Assembly (NCBI RefSeq): GCF_001006805.1
Contig: NZ_LN811366.1
Span: forward strand, 12,437-71,476
Reading direction: 5' to 3'
Origin: Microvirga massiliensis
GTDB lineage: Bacteria > Pseudomonadota > Alphaproteobacteria > Rhizobiales > Beijerinckiaceae
DNA length: 59,040 nucleotides
Shown here: in pieces, positions 34,450-42,116 of the stretch
How positions within the stretch are numbered: position 1 is the stretch's first letter
How the letters are laid out: the number at the start of each line of letters is the position of its first letter
The notes under the pieces: generated by a model
What the model was told of the DNA's origin: nothing
Databases searched by the model: none
What the model saw: the letters and a program-made list of their open reading frames with translations, nothing else
Translations under genes and position numbers: made by a program

Positions 34450-35664
34450 TCACGAGAGCGTGCCAGCGATGGTCACACCGTTTTGGGCGACGAGCCAGCC
34501 GGCCTTGTAGACTTCGCGCGGTTTCGGCCGAGCGACCACGGCTTCCGGAGCATGCAAGGCGTCGACGACAACGAAATCGGCACAGCCTCCTGGAACGATC
34601 CCATACTCGCCCAACCCGAGTGCACGAGCCGCACTCGTCGTGATCATGTCGAAAGCAACGGCAAGTTCTTCGTCCGTGTAGAAGCCTGATCGATAGCCCA
34701 CGATCATGGCTCGCTCGAGCATGTCGCCGTCACCGTAGGGCCACCAGGAATCGCGGATATTGTCGTTACCGGAGAACACGGTGACGCCGGCCTCGCGCAG
34801 GAGCAGTACTGGAGGGAACGCCATGTTCCCCGGCGCATTCGTCATGATCGCGACTCCCGCATCCGCCAGGAGGTCTGCGGTGCGTCGCACGATGCTCGTC
34901 GAGACTTGCCCCAGCGCGTATGCGTGACTGACCGTCACTCGCCCAGCAAGGCTCAGCGTTTTTGTCCGCCGTGCAATCTCGCCGAGTTCGAAGATACCGA
35001 GCATATCCGGGTCGTGGAGATGGATGTCAACTCCGACGCCGTGTCGCTCGGCAATCCCGAACACCGTATCGAGATGACCCTCGACGTCACCGTCGAAGCC
35101 TGCGGGATCGAGGCCTCCGATGAGATCCGCGCCATCCCGTAGCGCGTCCTCGAGAAGATCTCGGGTGCCCGGAGCCGTCACAATGCCACTCTGCGGGAAG
35201 GCAACGATCTGGATCGACACCTTGTCGTGGTGCGCCTCCCGTACGGCAGCAACGGCTTCGAAGTTGCGGAGGCGCACATCCGGATCGATGTCCACATGGC
35301 TGCGCATGTGAGTCGTTCCGCGCGACACACAGAGTTCGATCATGGCCGCAGCACGCTCGGGCACCGGCCTCGCAGCCGCGAGCGCCTCCTTTTCGAAAGC
35401 CACTCGTTCGCGAACGTCGAAGCCGGCCGTACAAGGCCGATGCGATCTCCAGTCGTCGCCGATGAAGCCCTTGTCGAGATGGATATGTCCATCGACGAAG
35501 CCCGGGAGCACGAGACGGCCTCCGAGGTCGACCACGGAACTGGGTGACGAGCCTGCATATCCATCGGACGAGACCGCAGCGATACGCCCGTCAGAGACGG
35601 CGATTTCTACCGTCCGCCCGTTAGTGAGCCGAGCATTCCGGAAGGCGATGTCGGTAGTGCTCAA
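34450..35664 (-). CDS. Cytosine-deaminase-like amidohydrolase, paralogue A
   Basis: A 404-residue metal-dependent amidohydrolase of the CodA group: metal-site GHIHLDKGF, TTHMRSHVDIDPD, VSIQIVAFPQSGIVTAPG, HLHD, VSHAYALG and GNDNIRDSWWPYGDGDML. The Gln that contacts cytosine in CodA (VAFPQEG) is kept (VAFPQSG), but the CodA general-acid region HCDE reads HLHD. The best start is TTG at 35664 with AGGAG upstream, one base beyond the stop of the preceding paralogue, implying translational coupling. Likely substrate: a nucleobase-like or cyclic-ureide ring; the exact reaction cannot be given. Confidence 0.85.
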   Translation of the reverse strand: MSTTDIAFRNARLTNGRTVEIAVSDGRIAAVSSDGYAGSSPSSVVDLGGRLVLPGFVDGHIHLDKGFIGDDWRSHRPCTAGFDVRERVAFEKEALAAARPVPERAAAMIELCVSRGTTHMRSHVDIDPDVRLRNFEAVAAVREAHHDKVSIQIVAFPQSGIVTAPGTRDLLEDALRDGADLIGGLDPAGFDGDVEGHLDTVFGIAERHGVGVDIHLHDPDMLGIFELGEIARRTKTLSLAGRVTVSHAYALGQVSTSIVRRTADLLADAGVAIMTNAPGNMAFPPVLLLREAGVTVFSGNDNIRDSWWPYGDGDMLERAMIVGYRSGFYTDEELAVAFDMITTSAARALGLGEYGIVPGGCADFVVVDALHAPEAVVARPKPREVYKAGWLVAQNGVTIAGTLS

Positions 35665-35665
35665 A

Positions 35666-36916
35666 TCAGACTCCTGCGAGGTTTGGATGGAGAGTGGCCG
35701 ACGGTGCGGACCCCGCTTCTGGCAGGAACGTTCCTTCACGGGCGACCAGACGGCCGGCCTTGTAGACGGCGCGACGTATCGGCCGCGCCACGATCGCTTC
35801 CTGTGCGTGACGGGCATCTACGATCGCGAGATCCGCGGCCGAGCCCACCTCGATGCCGTAGTCCGGGATGTGAAGCACCCCGGCTGCGGCGTCTGTGATC
35901 ATGTCGAAGGCGCAGGCGAGTTCCGCGTCCGTATAGAAGCCGGATCTATATCCGATCATCATTGCACGTTCGAGCATGTCGCCATCGCCGTAAGGCCACC
36001 AGGAATCGCGTATGTCGTCGTTCCCTGCGAAGACGGTGACGCCGGCCGCTCGCAAGGCAGCGATCGGGGGAAACGGGTGGTCGCCAGGCGCATTGGTCAT
36101 GATCGCCACGTTGGCGGCCGCAAGCCGCTCGGCGGTTTCGAGCATCGCGTCGTTCGAAACCTCGCCGAGCGCGTAGGCGTGGCTCACGGCCACATGTCCA
36201 CCGAGGCCTGCGAGACGTGTGCGCTCGGCGATTCTGTCGAGCGTGAAGAGTCCGAGGTGGCCGCCATCGTGCAGATGAAGGTCGATTCCGGTCGCGTGGC
36301 GCTCGGCCAGAGCGAAAACGACGTCGAGGTGACCTTCGATGTCGCCCTCGAAACCGGCGGGATCGAGACCACCGACCAAGTCGGCGCCCTGCGTGAGCGC
36401 CTCGTCGAGGAGTTCGCGCGTCCCGGGCCGGACGATCAGCCCGCGCCCAAGGCCGACGATCTGGATGGAGACGGCGTCGCAATAGCGTTCTCGCAGGGCG
36501 ACGATGCCTTCCAAGTGCCGGAGGCCGAAATCCGGATCAACCTCGACGTGCGTGCGGATATGCGTCGTGCCGCGACTGACGGCGCGCTCTATGAGGGCTG
36601 AAGCCCGCTTTTCGAGCGGAGCGCCTCGGGCGAGCCACTCCTTCTGGATTGCCAGCCGCTCACCCAAATCGAATCCTGCCGTGCAGCGCTGGTGCGGACG
36701 CCAGACGTCCCCGAGAAAGGTCGTGTCCAGGTGATTGTGCCCGTCGATCAGTCCGGGGAGCACCAGCGCGCCGCCAATGTCGATGCGCTCGCGAGCGGCC
36801 GGCAGATCGGCACCGTTCTCCGGCATGGCGACGATGTGGCCGGCGGCAATACAGATCGAGCACGTTGCACCGGTAGTGAGACGGGCACGGTCGATGACGA
36901 GGTCTAGCGGCTGCAT
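35666..36916 (-). CDS. Cytosine-deaminase-like amidohydrolase, paralogue B
   Basis: A 416-residue paralogue of the next gene, with GHNHLDTTFLGDVWRPHQRCTAGF, TTHIRTHVEVDPDF, LHLHD, VSHAYALG and GNDDIRDSWWPYGDGDML. The CodA cytosine-binding Gln position is replaced: VGLGRGLIV against VAFPQSGIV in paralogue A. The two enzymes therefore probably act on different rings or successive steps. It follows the BMP receptor gene by 99 bases that contain a perfect 26-base palindrome. It belongs to the operon that starts near 42.0 kb. Confidence 0.86.
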   Translation of the reverse strand: MQPLDLVIDRARLTTGATCSICIAAGHIVAMPENGADLPAARERIDIGGALVLPGLIDGHNHLDTTFLGDVWRPHQRCTAGFDLGERLAIQKEWLARGAPLEKRASALIERAVSRGTTHIRTHVEVDPDFGLRHLEGIVALRERYCDAVSIQIVGLGRGLIVRPGTRELLDEALTQGADLVGGLDPAGFEGDIEGHLDVVFALAERHATGIDLHLHDGGHLGLFTLDRIAERTRLAGLGGHVAVSHAYALGEVSNDAMLETAERLAAANVAIMTNAPGDHPFPPIAALRAAGVTVFAGNDDIRDSWWPYGDGDMLERAMMIGYRSGFYTDAELACAFDMITDAAAGVLHIPDYGIEVGSAADLAIVDARHAQEAIVARPIRRAVYKAGRLVAREGTFLPEAGSAPSATLHPNLAGV

Positions 36917-36975
36917 GGGATCCGGAGCTTAGGCAGCCGGCGCGGTATATAGGTCTGCGGCCGGCGCGAGATGAA

Positions 36976-37001
36976 AGGAGCGCCGTACGTACGGCGCTCC
37001 T
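36976..37001. repeat. Perfect 26-base palindrome between the BMP receptor and amidohydrolase genes
   Basis: AGGAGCGCCGTAC followed directly by its reverse complement GTACGGCGCTCCT, 14 bases after the stop of the BMP receptor gene (minus strand). As RNA it folds into a strong hairpin without a T run. In transport operons such a hairpin typically stabilises the binding-protein part of the message and lowers expression of what follows. Confidence 0.7.
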
Positions 37002-37015
37002 GCGGGAGTTGAGCG

Positions 37016-38119
37016 TCAGGCGCGTGGCAATTGGCCCTGGATGCCCTCCGCGAGCCAGTCGATGCCTCGCAGTTCGGCGTCGGGAATGGACGCCCCAGCT
37101 GCCACGCGGGTCTTGCCGGACTGATCCTTGATCGGACCCGTGAAGGGATGGAATTTGCGCTCCGCAATCGCCTTTTCCTTTTCAGCCATCAGCGAACGCA
37201 CATCAGCCGGCAGCGCCGCATTCTGTGTTGTCATGCGTACGAAGCCATTCGGCCCCAAGCCGCGCCAGCGCGACTCGGCCTTCCAGTTTCCATCGAGGAC
37301 TGCGCGTGCCGCCTCGATATAGGCCGGGCTCCAGTCAAGCTCGAACGAGGTCAACTGCTTGTTCTTGACGTATTGCGAGAAGTCGCCCGTGCTGCCGATC
37401 GCCCAGACACCCTTCTCCTCGGCCGCCAAACCCTGCACCGGCGTATTCGGGCTGCCGGAGATGATGTCGGCGCCCTGCGAGACGAGCGCGTTGACGGCAT
37501 CTTTCTCCTTTGCGGGATCGCTCCAGGCATTGGCCCAGACGACCTTGCAGACGACGTCCGGATTGACGCTGCGGGCGCCGAGGAAGAAGCCGTTCAGGTT
37601 GTAAATCACCTGGGGTACTGGGAACGCGCCGACCCAGCCGAGCACGTTACTTTTCGTCATCTTGCCGGCCGCAATGCCCGTCAGATACGTGCCTTCATAG
37701 GAGCGCGCCTCGAATACGCCGAGATTCTTGAGGGTATCTATTCCCGCGCAGCATTCGAAGCTGGTCTTGCCGAGGCTTGGGGCAAGTTTGCGCAGCGTTG
37801 CATACTGGGAGAAGGTCGTCCCGATCACCAGTTGATGCCCCTGCGATGCAAGCTGCCGGAAGACCCGTTCGGCATCCTGCGCCTGCTGAACGTTGTCGAG
37901 CACCGTCGCCTTCACTCGGCCACCGAACTCGGCCTCCATGGCGCGCCATGCACGCGCGTGGAAGGCCTCCCAGCCGGTATCCGCAATGGGCCCCTGATGC
38001 ACGACTCCGACCTTCAGGACCTTGTCCTGTGCCCATGCGAGCTGCCCCGGGCCGACGCCGAGCGCTGCGCCGGCTAGGGCGGAGCGAGTGAGAAAGGAGC
38101 GCCTCGTCAGATCACTCAT
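37016..38119 (-). CDS. BMP-family ABC transporter substrate-binding protein
   Basis: A 367-residue basic-membrane-protein-family receptor (Bmp domain), with Tat-type signal TRRSFLTRSALAGAALG and mature start KVLKVGVVHQGPIADTGWEAFHARAW. Family segments: ERVFRQLASQGHQLVIGTTF, EGTYLTGIAAGKMTKSNVLGWVGAFPVPQVIYNLN-type, and GADIISGSPNTPVQG. Receptors of this family bind nucleosides, purines or riboflavin. It is placed after its own ATPase and permease genes, and before two nucleobase-deaminase-like enzymes, which fits uptake of a base or ureide. Confidence 0.92.
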   Translation of the reverse strand: MSDLTRRSFLTRSALAGAALGVGPGQLAWAQDKVLKVGVVHQGPIADTGWEAFHARAWRAMEAEFGGRVKATVLDNVQQAQDAERVFRQLASQGHQLVIGTTFSQYATLRKLAPSLGKTSFECCAGIDTLKNLGVFEARSYEGTYLTGIAAGKMTKSNVLGWVGAFPVPQVIYNLNGFFLGARSVNPDVVCKVVWANAWSDPAKEKDAVNALVSQGADIISGSPNTPVQGLAAEEKGVWAIGSTGDFSQYVKNKQLTSFELDWSPAYIEAARAVLDGNWKAESRWRGLGPNGFVRMTTQNAALPADVRSLMAEKEKAIAERKFHPFTGPIKDQSGKTRVAAGASIPDAELRGIDWLAEGIQGQLPRA

Positions 38120-38209
38120 GATTGTTTCCTCCTTGGTCGGTTCGGCGCAGGCGAACCATTTTGCTCTGGCTGCGCAATGGCTGTCGGGTGAAGACAGCAG
38201 TTCGAAAAC

Positions 38210-39130
38210 TCAGGCTTCTCCATGGAACGGCTTTCCGAGCGAGGCGGGTGCATTGAGCTGCAGCAACATCGGATTGCGCGAGATGAGGACGAGAACAACG
38301 ATCGTCGCCAGGTAGGGGAGCGATGACATGAATTCGGGCGGCACCGGCACGCCTGCACCCTGCGCGAAGAGCTGGGCCGTCGTCACGCCACCAAACAGAT
38401 AGGCCCCAAGCAGAACGCGTTCGGGCCTCCAGGTCGCGAACACCACGAGCGCGAGGGCAATCCAACCGCGTCCCGCCGTCAGGCCTTCGACCCAGAGCGA
38501 GGTATAGACGAGCGCCAAATAGGCGCCAGCGATGCCGGCCATCGCTCCCCCGAACAGAAGTGCCAGCAGGCGCACAGTGTTTACAGAGTATCCGAGCGAA
38601 TGAGCAGAGGCCGGAGACTCTCCTATGGCGCGCAGGGCAAGTCCGGCTTGCGTCCCATAAAGGAACCGGAACACACCGAAGAAGACGAGCCACGATAGGT
38701 AGACGAGCGGATGCAACTGCGCGAGCCAGGGTCCGATGAGTGGGATTGCACCGATCACCTCGGTAAAGATGGATGCCTCCTGCGGGAGCGCGACGCCGAC
38801 GTAGCTCTTGCCGAGAAATGCACTGAAACCCGCTCCGAAGATCGCCAAGGCGAGACCGCTGGCGACCTGGTTCGCCTTGAGGCCAAGCGTCAGCACGGCG
38901 AAGACGAAGGCGAGCGCGGCGCCGGCCACGCAGCCGACCGCAACGCCGAGCCAGAGATTACCAGTTGCATGGGCCGTCGCGAAGGCTGCGATCGCGCCAG
39001 TCAGCATCATCCCCTCGACGCCGAGATTGAGAACGCCCGACTTCTCGACGACGAGTTCTCCGAGGGCGGCGTAGACGAGCGGAGTTCCGGCGACCAGGGT
39101 CGCGATCAAAATGGCGGGTAGTGCATCCAT
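38210..39130 (-). CDS. Nucleoside-type ABC transporter permease (second subunit)
   Basis: A 306-residue permease of the YufQ/NupQ type, starting MDALPAILIATLVAGTPLVYAALGELVVEKSGVLNLGVEGMML, with LGLKANQVASGLALAIFGAG and GAIAGAYL-like AMAGIAGAYLALVY. The start ATG at 39130 overlaps the stop of the preceding permease by one base (TGATG), so upstream in-frame sequence is not part of it. It pairs with the other permease to make the membrane channel. Confidence 0.92.
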   Translation of the reverse strand: MDALPAILIATLVAGTPLVYAALGELVVEKSGVLNLGVEGMMLTGAIAAFATAHATGNLWLGVAVGCVAGAALAFVFAVLTLGLKANQVASGLALAIFGAGFSAFLGKSYVGVALPQEASIFTEVIGAIPLIGPWLAQLHPLVYLSWLVFFGVFRFLYGTQAGLALRAIGESPASAHSLGYSVNTVRLLALLFGGAMAGIAGAYLALVYTSLWVEGLTAGRGWIALALVVFATWRPERVLLGAYLFGGVTTAQLFAQGAGVPVPPEFMSSLPYLATIVVLVLISRNPMLLQLNAPASLGKPFHGEA

Positions 39131-40242
39131 CACGCCACGGCCCTCCTCGGTGCGGTGCCCAGCACGGCGCGGATTCGATAGTTGATGAGAACGTCGGCCC
39201 CGAGCAGGAAGAACAGCAGCATCCCCTGGAAGACGCCCGTGGTGGCCGAGGGCAGGTTGAGCGCCATCTGGGCCGCCTCTCCGCTCAGATAGAGGAGCGA
39301 CATCAGCAGACCGGCAAGGACGATTCCGATCGGGTTGAGCCTTCCCAGGAAGGCCACGATGATCGCCGCGAAGCCGTAGCCCGGAGAGGCCGTCGGAAAT
39401 AACTGGCCGAGTGGCCCGGCAACTTCGCCGACGCCCGCGACACCTGCGGTGATGCCGCCTGCGAGCATGCCGATCCAGACTGCGCGACGGGCACTGAAGC
39501 CGGCATAACGCGCCGCAGCTTCCGAAAGGCCCGTTACCTTCAGCTGATATCCGACGAAGCTGCGGCTCAGGATGATCCACGCCACCGCCACCGCCGCCAG
39601 AGTGATCAGAATGCTCGCGTTGAGGCGCGTGCCATCCAGGAGCACGGGAAAGAGCGCGCTTTCCGCAAGGGGTTCGGATTGCGGGAAGTTGTAACCCTTG
39701 GGATCGCGCCAGGGCCCGTAGACGAGATAGCTGAGCCAGAGCTGTGCGACATAGGTGAGCATCAGGCTCACCAGGATCTCGCTCGCGTTGAAGCGGGTGC
39801 GAAGAAAAGCCGGAACAGCTGCCCAGGCCGCACCGCCGATGGCACCGGCCACGATCATCGCCGGCAGTACCCACACTCCACCGTCGGGGCCGTATCGGAG
39901 CGCCACCGCGCCACTGAAGATGGCGCCGACGGTGAGTTGCCCCTCGGCTCCGATATTCCAGACATTGGCGCGAAATCCAATCGCGAGCCCGAGAGCGATC
40001 AGGATCAGCGGCGATGCTTTGATAAGAAGCTCGCCGAAGCCGTAAAGATCCGCGACGGGAAGCACCGTGAAGGCATAGAAGGCCGCCACGGGATCCTTGC
40101 CCATCGCGATGAAGAAGACCATGCCCATGGCCGCGGTGAGCGCGATGGCCAACAGCGGCGACCCGTACTGCATGATGCGCGATGGCTGGGCGCGCGGCTC
40201 AAGCTTCAGTGGCACCGTAGACCTCCCGAGGGGGTTCACCAT
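39130..40242 (-). CDS. Nucleoside-type ABC transporter permease (first subunit)
   Basis: A 370-residue permease of the YufP/NupP type: FGELLIKASPLILIALGLAIGFRANVWNIGAEGQLTVGAIF, FNASEILVSLMLTYVAQLWLSYL and GYGFAAIIVAFLGRLNPIGIV. The ATG at 40242 lies 44 bases inside the ATPase gene; a later ATG (40173, MQYGSPLLAIAL) is possible but would still give a full permease. It overlaps the next permease gene by one base. Confidence 0.9.
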   Translation of the reverse strand: MVNPLGRSTVPLKLEPRAQPSRIMQYGSPLLAIALTAAMGMVFFIAMGKDPVAAFYAFTVLPVADLYGFGELLIKASPLILIALGLAIGFRANVWNIGAEGQLTVGAIFSGAVALRYGPDGGVWVLPAMIVAGAIGGAAWAAVPAFLRTRFNASEILVSLMLTYVAQLWLSYLVYGPWRDPKGYNFPQSEPLAESALFPVLLDGTRLNASILITLAAVAVAWIILSRSFVGYQLKVTGLSEAAARYAGFSARRAVWIGMLAGGITAGVAGVGEVAGPLGQLFPTASPGYGFAAIIVAFLGRLNPIGIVLAGLLMSLLYLSGEAAQMALNLPSATTGVFQGMLLFFLLGADVLINYRIRAVLGTAPRRAVA

Positions 40243-41788
40243 GACGGCTTCCAGACCACATGGTCAGGCCAGTCATCTGCAGGCCGACTTCCATGACGTT
40301 CGTTTCGGAGGTCGGAACCGCCGCAGAAAGGCGGCCTTTCGCCATCACGGCTATGCGGTCGCAGATCTCGAACAGCTCTTCGAGTTCCTCGGATACGACG
40401 AGCACCGCCGTGCCGGCGTTACGCAGGTCGATAAGCGATTGCCTGATGAAGGCTGCGGCACCAACGTCCACGCCCCAGGTGGGCTGCGAAACGACGAGCA
40501 CCTTCGGGCTTTGCAGGATCTCGCGGCCGACGATGAACTTCTGCAGATTGCCTCCCGAGAGGCTGCGCGCCTCGGACTGGGAGCCGCCGCATTTCACTTT
40601 GAAGCCGTCGATGCAGCGCCGCGCGAAGGATTCAATTTCTGCAAAGCGAAGCAGCCCGGCTTTCACCATGCCGCGGTCGTGCGCCGTGAGTACCGCATTC
40701 TCCGCGAGGCTGAGCGATGGGACCGCGCCGCGTCCGAGGCGCTCCTCGGGCACGAAACACAAGCCACGGTGTCGGCGCGTCAGCGAGCCGGAGCGTCCGA
40801 CCGGTGCGCCCAGAAGCTGGATCGCATCGTTGTCGTCCAGTGGCTTCTCGCCCGAGATTGCGGTCAGGAGTTCCTTCTGCCCGTTGCCGGATATGCCGGC
40901 TATGCCGAGGATCTCGCCGGCACTGAGGACAAGACTGATGTTCTCCAGTGACGTTCCGAAGGGCGAGTCGGCTTCGAGATTCAAATCCCTGACGACGAGC
41001 CTGCTTTCCGTCCCTGCGGCGATGGCAGACGGGCGGCAGACGGGGAGCTCGGCACCAACCATCATCCGGGCCATGCTCCGCGGCGATTCCTGTCGAGGAT
41101 CGCAGTTGCCCGTTACGCGGCCGGCGCGCAGGACGGTAGCGCGCTGACAGAGCGCCTTGATCTCGTGCAGCTTGTGGCTGATGTACAGAATACTACAGCC
41201 ATCCGCAGAAAGCCGGCGCAGAGTCTCGAACAGCTTCTCGACCGCTTGCGGCGTGAGAACCGACGTCGGTTCGTCCATGATCAAGAGATGCGGGTTGAGA
41301 AGGAGGGCGCGCACGATCTCGACACGCTGCCGCTCGCCGACCGACATGGTGTGCACCAGCCGGCCCGGGTCGACAGGAAGGCCATAGCGCTCGGATACGG
41401 CAGCGATCTGGGTCGAAAGCGATCCGAGATCCGGCTTTCCTGCCATGCCGAGGGCGATGTTCTGCGCAACGGTCAAGGTTTCGAAGAGCGAGAAGTGCTG
41501 GAACACCATGCCGATGCCCAGGCGCCTGGCATGTGCCGGACTGGCAAAGGTGACGCGCTCTCCCTCCCAGAGGATGTCGCCCTGGTCCGGCTTTACGAGC
41601 CCGTAGATGATCTTCATCAACGTGCTCTTGCCGGCGCCATTCTCGCCGAGAATGGCATGGAGCTCTCCGCGTCCGACCTTCAGGTCGATGCCGTCATTCG
41701 CCACGACCGACGGGTATCTCTTGCAGATGCCGCGGAGTTCCAGCCGCGGCACCGCGTCATGACCGGTGAGGCGTAGCGCGTCCGTCAT
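40199..41788 (-). CDS. Nucleoside-type ABC transporter ATP-binding protein (double ATPase)
   Basis: A 529-residue protein with two ATPase domains, as in YufO/RbsA-type subunits. First half: Walker A GENGAGKST, Q-loop VFQHFSLFETLTV, signature SVGERQRVEI, Walker B LLIMDEPTSVL. Second half: degenerate Walker A GISGNGQKEL, signature LSGGNLQKF and VLVVSQPTWGVDVGAA. It is the first large gene of the minus-strand operon controlled from 41992-42019. Confidence 0.93.
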   Translation of the reverse strand: MTDALRLTGHDAVPRLELRGICKRYPSVVANDGIDLKVGRGELHAILGENGAGKSTLMKIIYGLVKPDQGDILWEGERVTFASPAHARRLGIGMVFQHFSLFETLTVAQNIALGMAGKPDLGSLSTQIAAVSERYGLPVDPGRLVHTMSVGERQRVEIVRALLLNPHLLIMDEPTSVLTPQAVEKLFETLRRLSADGCSILYISHKLHEIKALCQRATVLRAGRVTGNCDPRQESPRSMARMMVGAELPVCRPSAIAAGTESRLVVRDLNLEADSPFGTSLENISLVLSAGEILGIAGISGNGQKELLTAISGEKPLDDNDAIQLLGAPVGRSGSLTRRHRGLCFVPEERLGRGAVPSLSLAENAVLTAHDRGMVKAGLLRFAEIESFARRCIDGFKVKCGGSQSEARSLSGGNLQKFIVGREILQSPKVLVVSQPTWGVDVGAAAFIRQSLIDLRNAGTAVLVVSEELEELFEICDRIAVMAKGRLSAAVPTSETNVMEVGLQMTGLTMWSGSRHGEPPREVYGATEA

Positions 41789-41840
41789 TCTTTCCTCCCT
41801 ACGGGTCCATTCCCATTACCGTTGACGCGCACAGCTGCGT

Positions 41841-41963
41841 TCAATCCGGGTCTAGGTGATCGTCGAGGAAAAAGGGCGCCGTGGGACCCGGAGCGTAGCG
41901 CTCCAGCCCGTCCCGTTTCGGAGTGTCGTTGGCCGCACGACTGAGCATGGAGATGCTCGCCAT
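41841..41963 (-). CDS. Possible 40-residue leader protein of the BMP-transporter operon
   Basis: A short frame starting MASISMLSRAAND and ending PTAPFFLDDHLDPD, with GGAGA seven bases before the ATG. It is the first start codon after the operator-bearing promoter (29 bases from the -10) and ends 52 bases before the ATPase gene. It resembles nothing I know. It could be a real small protein, a leader peptide, or a chance frame in a long 5' leader. Confidence 0.35.
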   Translation of the reverse strand: MASISMLSRAANDTPKRDGLERYAPGPTAPFFLDDHLDPD

Positions 41964-41991
41964 GATGCGTCTCCAAAGGTTTCGCGACCAT

Positions 41992-42019
41992 TTTGTAAGC
42001 AACTTCTTACTTATGTCAA
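41992..42019 (-). promoter_or_regulatory. Promoter with regulon operator, site 3
   Basis: On the minus strand: -35 TTGACA (42014-42019), 16-base spacer, -10 TACAAA (41992-41997). GTAAG-N6-CTTAC lies at 41995-42010, in the same register as sites 1 and 2. It drives the BMP transporter and the two amidohydrolases. Confidence 0.76.
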
Positions 42020-42116
42020 CGTGCTTTGGGCACCGGTCCGGCCCCCAGGTAATCGCCATGGTGGCGAGATAGGGGCGTGGATTGGTCCCACCTTCAGTCG
42101 GAACTCCCGACGCCCG

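Noticed and set aside
38210..39874. A 554-residue reading of the second BMP permease
   Set aside because: Everything upstream of 39130 is the shadow of the first permease; the true start overlaps its stop codon.
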